Source: Rhodospirillales bacterium (GTDB lineage: Bacteria > Pseudomonadota > Alphaproteobacteria > Rhodospirillales > Rhodospirillaceae). Taken from it: DNA of 64,000 nucleotides. The stretch covers positions 124,001 to 188,000 of the forward strand of contig JANQEW010000020.1 in assembly GCA_028278135.1 (NCBI GenBank). The letters run 5' to 3'. Positions within the stretch are counted from its first letter, which is position 1. Every line of letters begins with the position of its first letter. Position numbers and translations under genes: made by a program. Below the pieces are notes generated by a model. The model was given only the letters and a program-made list of their open reading frames with translations. It did not search any database and was not told the DNA's origin. Of the stretch, positions 36,540 to 46,716 are shown piece after piece.

Positions 36540-37454
36540 TTAGAGTCGTGGGAAGACATGACAGCCTAAGCGGCCCGCGAGATCTTGGATGAACTGCCAG
36601 GCGACTCTGCCAGACCGTGTACCACGGGTGATAGACCACTCGTTAGCTTCAGTCATCAGCTGGTCGTTTGTCACTGGTAGGGCAAACGCCCTGGCGTAGC
36701 CGAGAACAATTTCCAGATAAGTCGCCTGATCGATCGCGTGAAAGCCAAGCCACAGACCAAAACGATCGGACAGCGCTACCTTCTCATGAAGGCTTTCCCC
36801 TGGCACAATGGCACTGGCTTGTACGTTCTCGATCATGTCACGTGGCATCAAGTGACGACGATTGGATGTTGCATAGAACAATACTGTATCAGGTTTTCCC
36901 TGAATGCTTCCCTCGAGAGCAGTCTTTAAGGGTTTATAGCTTGGATCTCCGCTCTCAAAGGAGAGGTCATCACAGAACAGTAAGCAACGTTTTTTAGAAC
37001 TCGCTAGCATAGATAACAATATAGGAAGAGATGCGATATCTTCTTTATATATTTCTATAAGAATAATTTTTATATTTGATGCAACCTCAGCGTGTATAGC
37101 CTTTATCAAGGCACTTTTTCCAGTACCACTTGCACCCCATAGTAGCGCATTGTTAGCGGGCAGACCTCGCGCAAAACGGCGTGTATTATCGAGCAGCACA
37201 GCTTGTTGCCGGTCTATCCCTCGAAGTAGCGTAAGCGCCACTCTGTTGACGGTTGAGACAGGTTCCAACACACCGGATGTAGCGTGCCAGAGGAAAGCAT
37301 CTGCTGTAGAGAGATCAGCTGGTGAAGACGGCTGTGGCGGTGCGAGACGCTCCAACGCTCCCGCGAGCCTTTCTAGTGCAGAGATTATCGTAGCAGCCCT
37401 TCTCGGAAGCCCCGCTCGGGGAGAAGCACGTGATGCTGGCGTGTGGGCAGGCAT
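36540..37454 (-). CDS. DUF815 P-loop ATPase
   Basis: A 304-residue ATP-binding protein of the DUF815 family. Walker A is LLWGASGTGKSALI (near 108), Walker B is CLLFCDDLSFE (near 157), followed by YKPLKTALEGS, the sensor ATSNRRHL and a C-terminal lid. It is an AAA+-like NTPase without assigned substrate. In Rhodospirillales it commonly neighbours yajC-secD, and here it diverges from yajC. Bases 37015-37085 form a conspicuous AT-rich patch in the middle of the coding region. Confidence 0.92.
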   Translation of the reverse strand: MPAHTPASRASPRAGLPRRAATIISALERLAGALERLAPPQPSSPADLSTADAFLWHATSGVLEPVSTVNRVALTLLRGIDRQQAVLLDNTRRFARGLPANNALLWGASGTGKSALIKAIHAEVASNIKIILIEIYKEDIASLPILLSMLASSKKRCLLFCDDLSFESGDPSYKPLKTALEGSIQGKPDTVLFYATSNRRHLMPRDMIENVQASAIVPGESLHEKVALSDRFGLWLGFHAIDQATYLEIVLGYARAFALPVTNDQLMTEANEWSITRGTRSGRVAWQFIQDLAGRLGCHVFPRL

Positions 37455-37545
37455 TTCCCTATCGCTGTGAATTGCGGTTGCAGTTCAGTGGCAGACGATT
37501 ATAGTCCAACAGGCAGTGCCTATGGAAGCCTTGAGGAGTGCCTGG

Positions 37546-38013
37546 ATGATCTTCATTTCTACAGCCTATGCCCAGACATCCCAACAGGGTACAGCAGAGT
37601 TCCTCAACACTCTCTTAATGTTTGGTTTGATCTTCCTTGTCTTCTATTTTCTTGTCATCAGACCGCAGCAGAAAAAGCTGAAACGACACCGCGAGCTGTT
37701 AGGTGCCATTAGGCGTGGGGACAGGGTCGTCACAGGTGGAGGGATTATTGGACTAATAGTTAAAGTTATTAATGATAACGAGGTTTTAATCGAAATAGCA
37801 GAAAATGTACGCGTAAAGATAATTCGGGAGACCATAACGAACGTTATCAACAAGGCAGAGCCTGGCGGTAGCAAGAACAGGGTAGATGGGAAAGGCGAGA
37901 CGGAAGATTCCGCTCCTCAAGATGGGAGAGGACACAATAAGGAAAGTGGGGAGAGTAAGGGGCACGTCCACAGCCTAAGAAAGCTGCTGGGGGCAGGGGA
38001 ATCTGATCTCTGA
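37546..38013 (+). CDS. yajC: Preprotein translocase accessory subunit YajC
   Basis: YajC binds SecDF in the inner membrane and assists Sec export. The ATG at 37546 is chosen because GAGGAG lies seven bases upstream and the protein then begins MIFISTAYAQ, as in other alphaproteobacteria. One helix (FLNTLLMFGLIFLVFYFLV) is followed by RPQQKKLKRH and the cytoplasmic beta domain. The 155-residue length includes a Gly/Glu/Lys-rich tail of about 45 residues that is longer than usual. An AT-rich patch covers 37742-37830. secD follows after 36 bases. Confidence 0.96.
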   Translation: MIFISTAYAQTSQQGTAEFLNTLLMFGLIFLVFYFLVIRPQQKKLKRHRELLGAIRRGDRVVTGGGIIGLIVKVINDNEVLIEIAENVRVKIIRETITNVINKAEPGGSKNRVDGKGETEDSAPQDGRGHNKESGESKGHVHSLRKLLGAGESDL

Positions 38014-38049
38014 TCAATAGAGCCTTTTCCTGAAACTGGGCAGGTATGT

Positions 38050-39615
38050 ATGATGCTCCACTTCTCGAAACGGAAGAGTGCTCTCACCGTCGGTGTCTGT
38101 GCACTTGGCATCCTGTTCGCTGTGCCGAACATTCTTAGCCGTCCTCTTGTGGCCAGACTGCCAGTCTGGTTGCAGCCAGTTCATTTGGGTCTTGACCTAC
38201 AAGGAGGTTCTCATCTCCTGATCGAGGTCGGTGTACATGATGTAGCGCACGAACAACTCATAAACATGGCAGAGAGCCTCAGAGCGAGCTTACGTCGGGC
38301 AAGAGTTCTCCAGCGGAATCTAACAGTTACCACAGAAGGCGTGACCGTCGTTATTCCGAATGCTGACCAGCACAAACAAGCACGACGACTCGTCCACGAG
38401 TTGGATCGTTCTGTCAGGATTGAGCAAAGGAGCAATGACACTTTTCATTTAAGCTATTCTGCGGAATATTTACAAAAATTGTGTGATATGATTGTAACAC
38501 AATCAATTAGGATTGTTCGCCAGCGTGTGGACGAGTCCGGAACACGCGAGGCCGTCCTCTTACGCCAGGGGAGCAAGCGTCTCATTGTTGAACTGCCAGG
38601 GGTGGCTGATCCCGCCCGCATAAAGCACTTGATTGGCCGCACCGCTAAGCTGACTCTGCATCTCGTAGACGAGAGAGTGAACATAGGTGACAGCGCCGCT
38701 CGTCATCTCCCCCCAGGCACACGTCTTCTCCCCAGTGCCGATGCGGCCAGGGAAGGCATGCTGCCAATACGGAAGAGTGTAGTGGTGTCAGGGGAGGATC
38801 TCGTTGATGCCCAACCCTCTTTCCAGAATGGCCAGCCAGTGGTGACATTCCGCTTCAACCCCCTAGGGGGTCGCAAGTTTGGCAAGATGACGCAAGAGAA
38901 TGTCAGCAAACGGCTGGCAATTGTCCTGGATGGGAAGGTTATTAGTGCCCCAGTCATCAGAGAGCCTATTCTCAGCGGCAGCGGTGTCATCTCAGGCCGC
39001 TTCACCGTGCAAGAGGCACAGGATTTGGCCATGCTGTTACGGGCTGGAGCCTTGCCAGCACCGCTGACCTACCTTGAAGAACGAACAGTTGGCCCTAGCT
39101 TGGGGGTGGATTCTATCCGCGCCGGTGCAATTGCCTGTGTTATCGGGCTGGGATTGGTAATAGTCTTCATGGGCGCAATCTATGGCCTGTTCGGCCTTTT
39201 TGCTGATCTTGCCTTACTGGTCAACCTTGTGCTGCTGATCGGTATCCTCAGTGCTATAGGGGCGACCCTCACACTCCCTGGCATTGCCGGGATTGTCCTG
39301 ACGCTTGGTATGGCCGTTGACGCAAACGTTCTGATCTACGAACGCGTGCGAGAGGAAAAGCGCAATGGTCGTTCGATTCCCAGTGCTCTCGAGGCTGGAT
39401 ACCAACGGGCCTTCACCACTATCATAGATTCGAATGTTACCACGCTCATGGCAGCTCTGCTCCTCTTCCAGTTTGGATCTGGACCAGTGCGAGGATTTGC
39501 CGTCACACTTGGCTTTGGGATCATCACCTCTATGTTCTCAGCTCTTCTGGTAAATCGTTATTTAGTAGTTTTATGGATCAATTACACACAACCTAAAATA
39601 TTTCCTTTGCCATAG
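38050..39615 (+). CDS. secD: Protein translocase subunit SecD
   Basis: SecD uses the proton gradient to pull proteins through SecYEG. The 521 residues have helix 1, HLGLDLQGGSHLLIEV (near 47), the large periplasmic P1 domain, GRFTVQEAQDLAMLLRAGALPAPL, and five C-terminal helices with GMAVDANVLIYERVREE. Two adjacent ATGs (38050, 38053) are possible starts. The coding sequence is complete, yet the expected secF does not follow. Only 92 bases separate it from the convergent hinT. secF must be elsewhere or lost. An AT-rich patch lies at 38446-38515. Confidence 0.97.
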   Translation: MMLHFSKRKSALTVGVCALGILFAVPNILSRPLVARLPVWLQPVHLGLDLQGGSHLLIEVGVHDVAHEQLINMAESLRASLRRARVLQRNLTVTTEGVTVVIPNADQHKQARRLVHELDRSVRIEQRSNDTFHLSYSAEYLQKLCDMIVTQSIRIVRQRVDESGTREAVLLRQGSKRLIVELPGVADPARIKHLIGRTAKLTLHLVDERVNIGDSAARHLPPGTRLLPSADAAREGMLPIRKSVVVSGEDLVDAQPSFQNGQPVVTFRFNPLGGRKFGKMTQENVSKRLAIVLDGKVISAPVIREPILSGSGVISGRFTVQEAQDLAMLLRAGALPAPLTYLEERTVGPSLGVDSIRAGAIACVIGLGLVIVFMGAIYGLFGLFADLALLVNLVLLIGILSAIGATLTLPGIAGIVLTLGMAVDANVLIYERVREEKRNGRSIPSALEAGYQRAFTTIIDSNVTTLMAALLLFQFGSGPVRGFAVTLGFGIITSMFSALLVNRYLVVLWINYTQPKIFPLP

Positions 39616-39628
39616 AGAACGACTCCTG

Positions 39629-39663
39629 CCAACCTGCAACCTGAGTCAGGTGAGTCAGGTTGG
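39629..39663. terminator. Candidate hairpin between convergent secD and hinT
   Basis: CCAACCTG and CAGGTTGG form an eight-pair stem around a loop that itself contains TGAGTCAGG duplicated at 39642-39659. There is no T tract on either strand, so function as a terminator is uncertain. The position suits a shared 3' barrier, and also marks a gene-order junction. Confidence 0.4.
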
Positions 39664-39707
39664 CCTTACACAGATTCTACGGCCTCTGGAGAACGCTCTG
39701 AATTGAG

Positions 39708-40073
39708 TTAGGTAGGCTGCAGTATCCGTCCTAAAGGACGGCCGCCAAACACATGCATGTGTACATGCGGCACTTCCTGTCCACCATTGGCGCCAATATT
39801 ACACAGGTAACGGTAGCCCGACTCGGCCACACCCGTGAGTCGCGCGACATGAGTCGTGGTGCGATGCAGTGCGGCAATTTCCTCGTCAGAAGCACGAGTA
39901 GTGAAGTCCTGCATATCAGGAGAAGCGCGCCTCGGGATGACCAACACATGAACGGGCGCTTGCGGATTGATGTCGTGAAAGGCGAGTGTGTACTTATCTT
40001 CATAGACTTTATGGCATGTACTGTCTCCACGCAGGATACGGGCGAAGACATTATTCTGGTCATAATAAGCCAT
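39708..40073 (-). CDS. hinT: HIT-family nucleotide-binding protein
   Basis: A histidine-triad protein of 121 residues. The triad is HVHMHVFGG near the C-terminus, and VFARILRGDSTCHKVYED starts the fold. HinT hydrolyses adenosine phosphoramidates, but the cellular role is unclear. It ends the yggT-folD-hisF-hisE-hinT run, and its place after hisE is conserved in alphaproteobacteria. AAAGGA precedes the ATG. Confidence 0.95.
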   Translation of the reverse strand: MAYYDQNNVFARILRGDSTCHKVYEDKYTLAFHDINPQAPVHVLVIPRRASPDMQDFTTRASDEEIAALHRTTTHVARLTGVAESGYRYLCNIGANGGQEVPHVHMHVFGGRPLGRILQPT

Positions 40074-40097
40074 AGCCGTTGTTCCTTTCTCTTGCTC

Positions 40098-40430
40098 CTA
40101 TGCTCCCGTTCCTCGAGTCTTTTTCGCGTCCAGACCAGATGTACCAAAACGCCTTTCCAATTCGCGCCAGACATCTGTCGGCTTAACACCAATAGCTGCC
40201 CACAACACTGTCAGATGGTAGAGCAGATCCGCACTTTCATGTACTACATGCTCAGAGCTCTCTGTGAGAGTCGCAAGGGCTGTTTCCAGAGCCTCCTCAC
40301 CGAGTTTCTGTGCGATTCTGACCCGCCCTCTGGCGAATAGGCTAGCGGTATAGGATATGTCCGGGGCGGCGCCCTTGCGGTGTAGGACTACTTCGTATAG
40401 ACGGTCAATCATCGATGCCGCTCCGTTCAT
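40098..40430 (-). CDS. hisE: Phosphoribosyl-ATP pyrophosphatase
   Basis: HisE removes pyrophosphate from phosphoribosyl-ATP, the second histidine step. The 110-residue all-helical protein shows IDRLYEVVLHRKG, YTASLFARGRVRIAQKLGEEALE and ESADLLYHLTVLWA, with the Glu/Asp residues that bind magnesium. GAGGAG six bases before the ATG at 40430 fixes the start and excludes the 14 open codons before it. It begins 42 bases after the hisF stop. Confidence 0.96.
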   Translation of the reverse strand: MNGAASMIDRLYEVVLHRKGAAPDISYTASLFARGRVRIAQKLGEEALETALATLTESSEHVVHESADLLYHLTVLWAAIGVKPTDVWRELERRFGTSGLDAKKTRGTGA

Positions 40431-40472
40431 GGGCAACTCCTCTGGCACACAAGCCACCTGGTCACAACTCAC

Positions 40473-41243
40473 TCAGCAGCCGCCTGGGCTGCGGACAGGA
40501 ACACCAGCGGCCTCCAGATGCGCTTTGGCCTCTGCAATAGAAAAAAGACCAAAGTGGAAAATAGACGCCGCCAGCACGGCAGTGGCATGGCCGTCGCGGA
40601 TGCCCTCAACGAGGTGCTCAAGAGAGCCAGCACCACCAGAAGCAATGAGAGGAATGGACACCGCATCCGCCACAGCTCTGGTGAGGGCCAGATCAAAGCC
40701 CTGCTTGGTGCCGTCTCTGTCCATAGATGTCAAAAGAATCTCACCAGCACCAGAGTCAGCCATCCGCTTGGCCCAGACCACTGCATCCAACCCTGTTGGT
40801 TTCCGACCCCCATGTGTGAAGATTTCGAACTTGTTGGGAGCAATCTGCTTAGCGTCAATTGCGACCACAATACACTGGCTACCAAACTTTCCGGCCGCTT
40901 CTTTGATAAATTCTGGCTGCTGCACCGCAGCAGTATTGACTGACACCTTATCCGCGCCAGCCAGCAGTAGCTGGCGGATGTCCTCTTGAGTGCGCACCCC
41001 CCCGCCGACAGTCAGCGGCATGAAACACTCTTCAGCCGTACGGGCCACGACGTCATAGAGTGTCTTCCGATTCTCGTTGCTCGCCGTGATATCTAAGAAG
41101 CACAACTCATCAGCCCCCTCCCGATCATACAGACGCGCCTGCTCTACGGGATCGCCGGCATCGAGCAAATTAACAAAATTCACACCTTTGACCACTCTGC
41201 CGTTCCTGACATCCAGGCACGGAATGATTCTCATCTTCAACAT
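40473..41243 (-). CDS. hisF: Imidazole glycerol phosphate synthase, cyclase subunit
   Basis: HisF closes the imidazole ring with ammonia from HisH. The 256-residue barrel starts [20 protein letters not shown], with the catalytic Asp in CLDV, and has the second Asp in [14 protein letters not shown] plus VSVNTAAV and IASGGAGS phosphate loops. A 19-bp tandem duplication covers the ribosome-binding site and start codon. The copy further upstream carries an ATG in a different frame. hisH is 10 kb away on the opposite strand, so the two subunits are no longer co-transcribed. Confidence 0.97.
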   Translation of the reverse strand: MLKMRIIPCLDVRNGRVVKGVNFVNLLDAGDPVEQARLYDREGADELCFLDITASNENRKTLYDVVARTAEECFMPLTVGGGVRTQEDIRQLLLAGADKVSVNTAAVQQPEFIKEAAGKFGSQCIVVAIDAKQIAPNKFEIFTHGGRKPTGLDAVVWAKRMADSGAGEILLTSMDRDGTKQGFDLALTRAVADAVSIPLIASGGAGSLEHLVEGIRDGHATAVLAASIFHFGLFSIAEAKAHLEAAGVPVRSPGGC

Positions 41244-41275
41244 GGTGAACCTGCAACAACATGGTGAACCTGCTA
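41238..41275. repeat. 19-bp tandem duplication of the hisF start region
   Basis: Two copies (41238-41256 and 41257-41275) differ at one base. On the minus strand each includes GCAGGTTCACCATG, so both an AGG-containing leader and a start codon are duplicated, 19 bases apart. Confidence 0.95.
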
Positions 41276-42178
41276 CGCGCAGAAACCTTTCTCTACGCCA
41301 ACCTGTTGACAACAGGCAAGCAGTGTGTTGCGCAACAGCATCGCAACCGTCATAGGACCAACTCCACCGGGTACAGGTGTAACAGCACCGGCCACCTCAA
41401 CCACTTCCGCAAAGCAGACATCACCAGCTAAGAAGCTCATACGGCCGCCAGCTTGGGAAGCAACACGGTTGATGCCAACATCAATCACAGTCGCACCAGG
41501 GCGGACCCAATCACCTCGAACCATCTCTGCCTGACCTGCTGCCGCAATGACTATATCTGCCCTGCGGCATTCTTGCAGCAGATCACGTGTTTGAGAATGA
41601 GCAATTGTGACAGTGCAGTTTTCCTGGACAAGCAGATGGGCCATGGGCTTGCCAACAATGTTGGAACGGCCGATGACTAGAGCACGCATGCCGTTCATGC
41701 TCGGATGCAGCCGCCGCAGAAGCCTGAGACACCCCAGCGGGGTACACGGAGTCATTCCCCTGTCTCTGCCAGCAAAGAGGTGCCCTGCATTACACGGGTG
41801 AAGACCATCCACATCCTTCGAGGGATCTATTGCGTTGATGATCTGCTGTGTGTCCCTGTTCATATGGGCCGGTAAGGGCAACTGTATAATAATACCGTGA
41901 ATTTTATGATCATTATTTAATTCTTCTAAAAGAGAAAAAAGATTTCTTCTTTGCACTTGTTCTGGTAATATACGTACTACTGAGTGCATGCCAATATCCT
42001 GAGCCTGCCTGTGCTTGTTACGAACATAAACTTGTGAGGCCGGATCATTGCCCACCAGTACAATGGCTAATCCAGGAATGATGTGATGAGAATCGCACAG
42101 CTCGCTCACATAATTGGCTAACTGTAGACGGATTTCCGCCGCATAATTCCTGCCATCGATGATGGTCGCTCTTGTCAT
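41273..42178 (-). CDS. folD: Methylenetetrahydrofolate dehydrogenase / cyclohydrolase
   Basis: FolD interconverts methylene-, methenyl- and formyl-tetrahydrofolate, feeding purine and methionine synthesis. The ATG at 42178 gives 301 residues with [18 protein letters not shown] (catalytic Lys), [40 protein letters not shown] and the C-terminal [19 protein letters not shown] 33 codons upstream keeps the frame open but lacks support. In relatives a DUF167 gene often lies between yggT and folD. Here 160 bases of non-coding sequence take its place. Bases 41880-41960 are AT-rich. Confidence 0.97.
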   Translation of the reverse strand: MTRATIIDGRNYAAEIRLQLANYVSELCDSHHIIPGLAIVLVGNDPASQVYVRNKHRQAQDIGMHSVVRILPEQVQRRNLFSLLEELNNDHKIHGIIIQLPLPAHMNRDTQQIINAIDPSKDVDGLHPCNAGHLFAGRDRGMTPCTPLGCLRLLRRLHPSMNGMRALVIGRSNIVGKPMAHLLVQENCTVTIAHSQTRDLLQECRRADIVIAAAGQAEMVRGDWVRPGATVIDVGINRVASQAGGRMSFLAGDVCFAEVVEVAGAVTPVPGGVGPMTVAMLLRNTLLACCQQVGVEKGFCA

Positions 42179-42321
42179 ACTCCATCCATAATTTCTATTT
42201 TTGGGTATATCATCCTGCGCCTTTGCCGAGAAGAGCTTGGCAAGATGCTTCCGTTTCACGGAAGCGATTCCCTCCAACGCATCATAAGCCGGGGCACTGC
42301 ACCCACGGCACTACTTTACAC

Positions 42322-42349
42322 ACAGCCTATAAAATACAGCCTATAAACC
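42322..42349. repeat. 14-bp tandem duplication at the 3' end of yggT
   Basis: ACAGCCTATAAA is repeated with a 14-base period across the yggT stop codon region. Confidence 0.9.
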
Positions 42350-42655
42350 TGGTAGGATCGCAACATGCTGGGCCGTTTGCTGTAATACCATCTTTAAGAA
42401 CACAATGACCAGAATCAAAACTATAGTTGACAGATCCATACCACCCATGACAGGCACCACACGACGGACCATACACAAGACAGGCTCTGTCAGACGATAG
42501 AGAAAGTCACCTACCAGATAAACAAAATGGTTGTGTATGTTGATGACGTTGAAAGCAATGAGCCAGTTGATGACGACTGCCAGAATCAGCGCCCACATGT
42601 ACAGGTCAAGAATGATCATGGCAATGCCGATGAGCGGTGTCAGAATGATGTGCAT
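42341..42655 (-). CDS. YggT-family membrane protein
   Basis: A 104-residue protein with two pairs of hydrophobic segments: MHIILTPLIGIAMIILDLYMWALILAVVINW (split here only by position) and a second around MDLSTIVLILVIVFLKMVL. Between them lies VGDFLYRLTEPVLCMVRRVVP, the family signature FLY-x-LTEP-x-L-x-x-x-RR. YggT proteins are linked with osmotic or potassium stress and cell-division sites, but no biochemical role is set. It heads the folD-hisF-hisE-hinT run. Confidence 0.92.
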   Translation of the reverse strand: MHIILTPLIGIAMIILDLYMWALILAVVINWLIAFNVINIHNHFVYLVGDFLYRLTEPVLCMVRRVVPVMGGMDLSTIVLILVIVFLKMVLQQTAQHVAILPGL

Positions 42656-42996
42656 GACGGACGATATTTCCAAGTCTTGCGAAGCTGACACTAATCTAGC
42701 CAGACGCCAGGGACTGTGCAAGCAGGAGGATGATGTTGACAATTGCCTTTGATGCGTTCTCAGTATGGGCGCAATGTGGGGCTTCGCATGACTTGATTGG
42801 GCAAAAACTCGTATGAGCTCACGGCTCTCTCTTGAGCAGACCTGTGGATACTAGCAGGTCAGGCGCTGGCTGCGCGGCTCTCACGCACTGCTCCTCACCA
42901 TTGAGATCAAATATAAAATTTCTAGTGGTGCCTAACGGCGCGCGTTCAGGGGGAAGAGTTTATGCCCACTCTGGAGTTTCAGAAAGGACCTGTGTC
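42656..42996. other. 341-base divergent region upstream of leuA
   Basis: No gene is recognised. A perfect inverted repeat GACCTG-N10-CAGGTC sits at 42839-42860, inside a 13-codon frame (42813-42854) with only two Leu codons, which is weak support for a leucine attenuator. AAAGGA lies eight bases before the leuA ATG. Confidence 0.4.
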
Positions 42997-44559
42997 ATGA
43001 CAGCGACCATGGACGAGAATCGCGTCACTATCTTTGATACCACCCTGCGAGATGGGGAGCAGTCGCCTGGTGCTTCTATGGATATGGCGGAAAAGCTTAA
43101 GATCGCCTTGTTCTTAGAGGAAATGGGGGTAGATGTGATTGAAGCGGGTTTTCCCATCGCTTCGGCTGGTGATTTTGAAGCTGTACATCAGATAGCGAAT
43201 ACACTCAAAAATGTAACTGTCTGTGCTCTCTCGCGCGCGGACCGTGGCGATATAGAGTGCTGCGCCGCAGCCATCGCTCCTGCGCCACGTCGACGTATTC
43301 ATACATTCATCTCTACAAGTGCTTTGCACATGAAGTACAAGTTGCGGATGACACCGGAACAGGTCCATGAGCGAGTGGGGGAGAGTGTCCGCTACGCGAG
43401 GACCTTTACCGATGATGTAGAATGGTCGGCAGAAGATGGCTCGCGCACAGACTCTGACTTCCTGTGCCGTTGTGTCGAAGCGGCGATCCGTGCTGGGGCC
43501 CGCACCATAAACATCCCTGATACCGTGGGTTACGCGATTCCAGATGAGTTTAGTTCTCGTATTGCAATGCTATTGAACCGTGTGCCTAATATCGACAGAG
43601 CCATCCTTTCTGTTCACTGTCACAACGATCTAGGACTCGCAGTGGCTAATGCGCTAGCGGCCGTTCAGGCAGGCGCGCGTCAAGTGGAGTGCACCCTCAA
43701 CGGTCTTGGCGAACGGGCAGGCAACGCTGCTTTGGAAGAAATTGTGATGGCACTGCGAACCCGTTATGACCACCTTCCCTTTACCACAGGGATCAAAACG
43801 GAATTGATTACTCGCGCCTCAAAGCTTGTCTCAGCTATCACCGGCTTTGTTGTCCAGCCGAACAAAGCTATTGTCGGCGCTAACGCCTTTGCGCACGAGG
43901 CGGGGATTCATCAGGACGGCCTCTTAAAGCATGCGGCCACCTACGAAATTATGCCTCCTGAGGCGGTTGGTCTGTCGCAAGCGAAGATCGTTCTTGGAAA
44001 GCATTCTGGCCGTCGTGCCTTCCGTGAAAAGGTACGCACGCTGCTTGGCTATGAGCTGAGCGAACATGCACTTGAGGAAGCATTTCGCCGTTTCAAAGAT
44101 CTCGCTGACAGGAAGAAGGAAATTTTCGAGGAAGATCTGACAGCGCTTGTCGGTGATGAGCTTGCACAAGGCTTGCAAGGAGAAGACCGTATTCGCTTCG
44201 GCACCCTAGAGGTCATGTGCGGGTCACGACATCCAAGCGCCGATCTGGAATTAGTGATCGATGGGGTGGTGCAGGGTGTCAGCGCGACTGGTAATGGACC
44301 AATTGATGCCATTTTCATCGCGATCAGAGCCATTTTTCCTCATGCGGCTCGTCTTCAGCTCTACCAGGTCCACGCGGTCACCCAGGGCACGGATGCACAG
44401 GCAGAAGTGACAGTTCGGCTGGAGGAAAATGGGCGTTCTGTCAACGGCTATGGTGCAGATACGGACACACTGGTTGCCTCGGCACGGGCCTATGTCAATG
44501 CGTTGAACAGATTGTTAGTGAAGCGAGAGAAAACGGCACCGACAGCTCTGTCCGCCTGA
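42997..44559 (+). CDS. leuA: 2-isopropylmalate synthase
   Basis: LeuA condenses acetyl-CoA with 2-oxoisovalerate, the first leucine step. The 520 residues begin with DTTLRDGEQSPGASM (metal-binding Asp and catalytic Arg), then GFPIASAGDF, HCHNDLGLAVANALAAVQAGARQVECTLNGLGERAGN, and the C-terminal leucine-binding regulatory domain from about residue 390. The frame is open 55 codons earlier, but the ATG at 42997 has AAAGGA eight bases upstream. mreB follows, a synteny typical of Rhodospirillales. Other leu genes are elsewhere. Confidence 0.97.
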   Translation: MTATMDENRVTIFDTTLRDGEQSPGASMDMAEKLKIALFLEEMGVDVIEAGFPIASAGDFEAVHQIANTLKNVTVCALSRADRGDIECCAAAIAPAPRRRIHTFISTSALHMKYKLRMTPEQVHERVGESVRYARTFTDDVEWSAEDGSRTDSDFLCRCVEAAIRAGARTINIPDTVGYAIPDEFSSRIAMLLNRVPNIDRAILSVHCHNDLGLAVANALAAVQAGARQVECTLNGLGERAGNAALEEIVMALRTRYDHLPFTTGIKTELITRASKLVSAITGFVVQPNKAIVGANAFAHEAGIHQDGLLKHAATYEIMPPEAVGLSQAKIVLGKHSGRRAFREKVRTLLGYELSEHALEEAFRRFKDLADRKKEIFEEDLTALVGDELAQGLQGEDRIRFGTLEVMCGSRHPSADLELVIDGVVQGVSATGNGPIDAIFIAIRAIFPHAARLQLYQVHAVTQGTDAQAEVTVRLEENGRSVNGYGADTDTLVASARAYVNALNRLLVKREKTAPTALSA

Positions 44560-44647
44560 ATATCTCTTGTCGTTGTTGTCGTCTGTAGCGAGGGCTCCTA
44601 TGGGAGCACAGAGAGAGCGTGACGGCGTTTGATCGCCAAGATTATGA

Positions 44648-45736
<1,089 letters not shown>

Positions 45737-45852
45737 ATTAATACCCGCAGAGAGTGTCACTAGCAGTACAGCTCTGTGCCAAACTGTGGTACGAAAGACT
45801 GAAAGCCGCTGCTATAGAAGCAAACGCGATTAAAAACTCAAGGAGAATATAT

Positions 45853-46716
45853 GTGAAGCCGCCCGCAGGTCATGTCTCCCGGCTCATGGCTTTCCGGTTG
45901 TGGCTGCACCGCTTTACGTTTCTGACTCTGATGATGATAGCGTTTGGGCTGATGGTGTTGGGCAAGGCTGATACGTTGCTGGTTGACAGGCTGCGGGCTG
46001 GCATCGGAGATGCGTTCACACCGTTGTTGGAGATTCTGTCACGACCTGCTGCCAACGTCGCTATCCTTGTCGAAAACGTCCGCCATCTTGTGAGGCTGCG
46101 GGCGGAAAATACCCGCCTGCATGAGGAAAATGTGCGCCTCCTGCACTGGCAGGCAGTGGCTCGTCATCTTGAGGGTGAGAATCACGCTTTACGCAGTCTT
46201 CTCAAGGTAGTCCCAGGTCCGACGGCTTCCTTCATCTCTGCCCGTGTCATTGCCGTGACTGATGGGCCCTTCGTCCGCGCCGCCCTGCTCAATGCTGGCA
46301 GACGGGACGGGGTACGGAAGGGCCAAGCCGTGGTGACCGGTGCAGGACTGGCCGGGCGTGTGGACAGAGTCGGCAGCCTTTCAGCCAGCATCCTGCTGCT
46401 GACGGATATTCACTCGAGGATTCCAGTCGTTGTCACACCATCCCGCAATAGGGCCCTGCTTATTGCGAACAAAGGCACGCTACAGCTCATCTACATGATA
46501 GGCGATGGTCCCATCGCTCCTGGCAACCGTGTCTTCACCGCAGAAGACGCCTATGCGTTCCCCCCTGATATACCTGTAGGGGTCGTCACACATGTGAAAG
46601 ATTCACGTATAGAAATACAACCCTTTGTACAACCATCAACGATAGAATATGTTAGCTTAGTAGATTATGGTTTAAGTGGTATTCTTCCAGATTTGCCTTT
46701 TAAAAGAGAAAAATAG
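45853..46716 (+). CDS. mreC: Rod-shape-determining protein MreC
   Basis: A bitopic inner-membrane protein that links MreB to PBP2. It has a basic start, one helix (FLTLMMIAFGLMVLG), a coiled coil rich in VRLRAENTRLHEENVRLL, and the beta-rich domain with VARVIAVTDGPFVRAALLNAGRRDGVRKGQAVVT-like strands. The GTG at 45853 is preferred because AAGGAG is seven bases upstream. Two bases earlier an ATG is followed directly by TGA, a one-codon decoy. The 287-residue form fits the family. The 3' end is AT-rich and abuts mreD without a gap. Confidence 0.95.
   Translation: MKPPAGHVSRLMAFRLWLHRFTFLTLMMIAFGLMVLGKADTLLVDRLRAGIGDAFTPLLEILSRPAANVAILVENVRHLVRLRAENTRLHEENVRLLHWQAVARHLEGENHALRSLLKVVPGPTASFISARVIAVTDGPFVRAALLNAGRRDGVRKGQAVVTGAGLAGRVDRVGSLSASILLLTDIHSRIPVVVTPSRNRALLIANKGTLQLIYMIGDGPIAPGNRVFTAEDAYAFPPDIPVGVVTHVKDSRIEIQPFVQPSTIEYVSLVDYGLSGILPDLPFKREK

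Noticed and set aside
42813-42860. Leucine leader peptide and attenuator before leuA
   Set aside because: The 13-codon frame has only two Leu codons, the hairpin is far from leuA, and there is no T tract.
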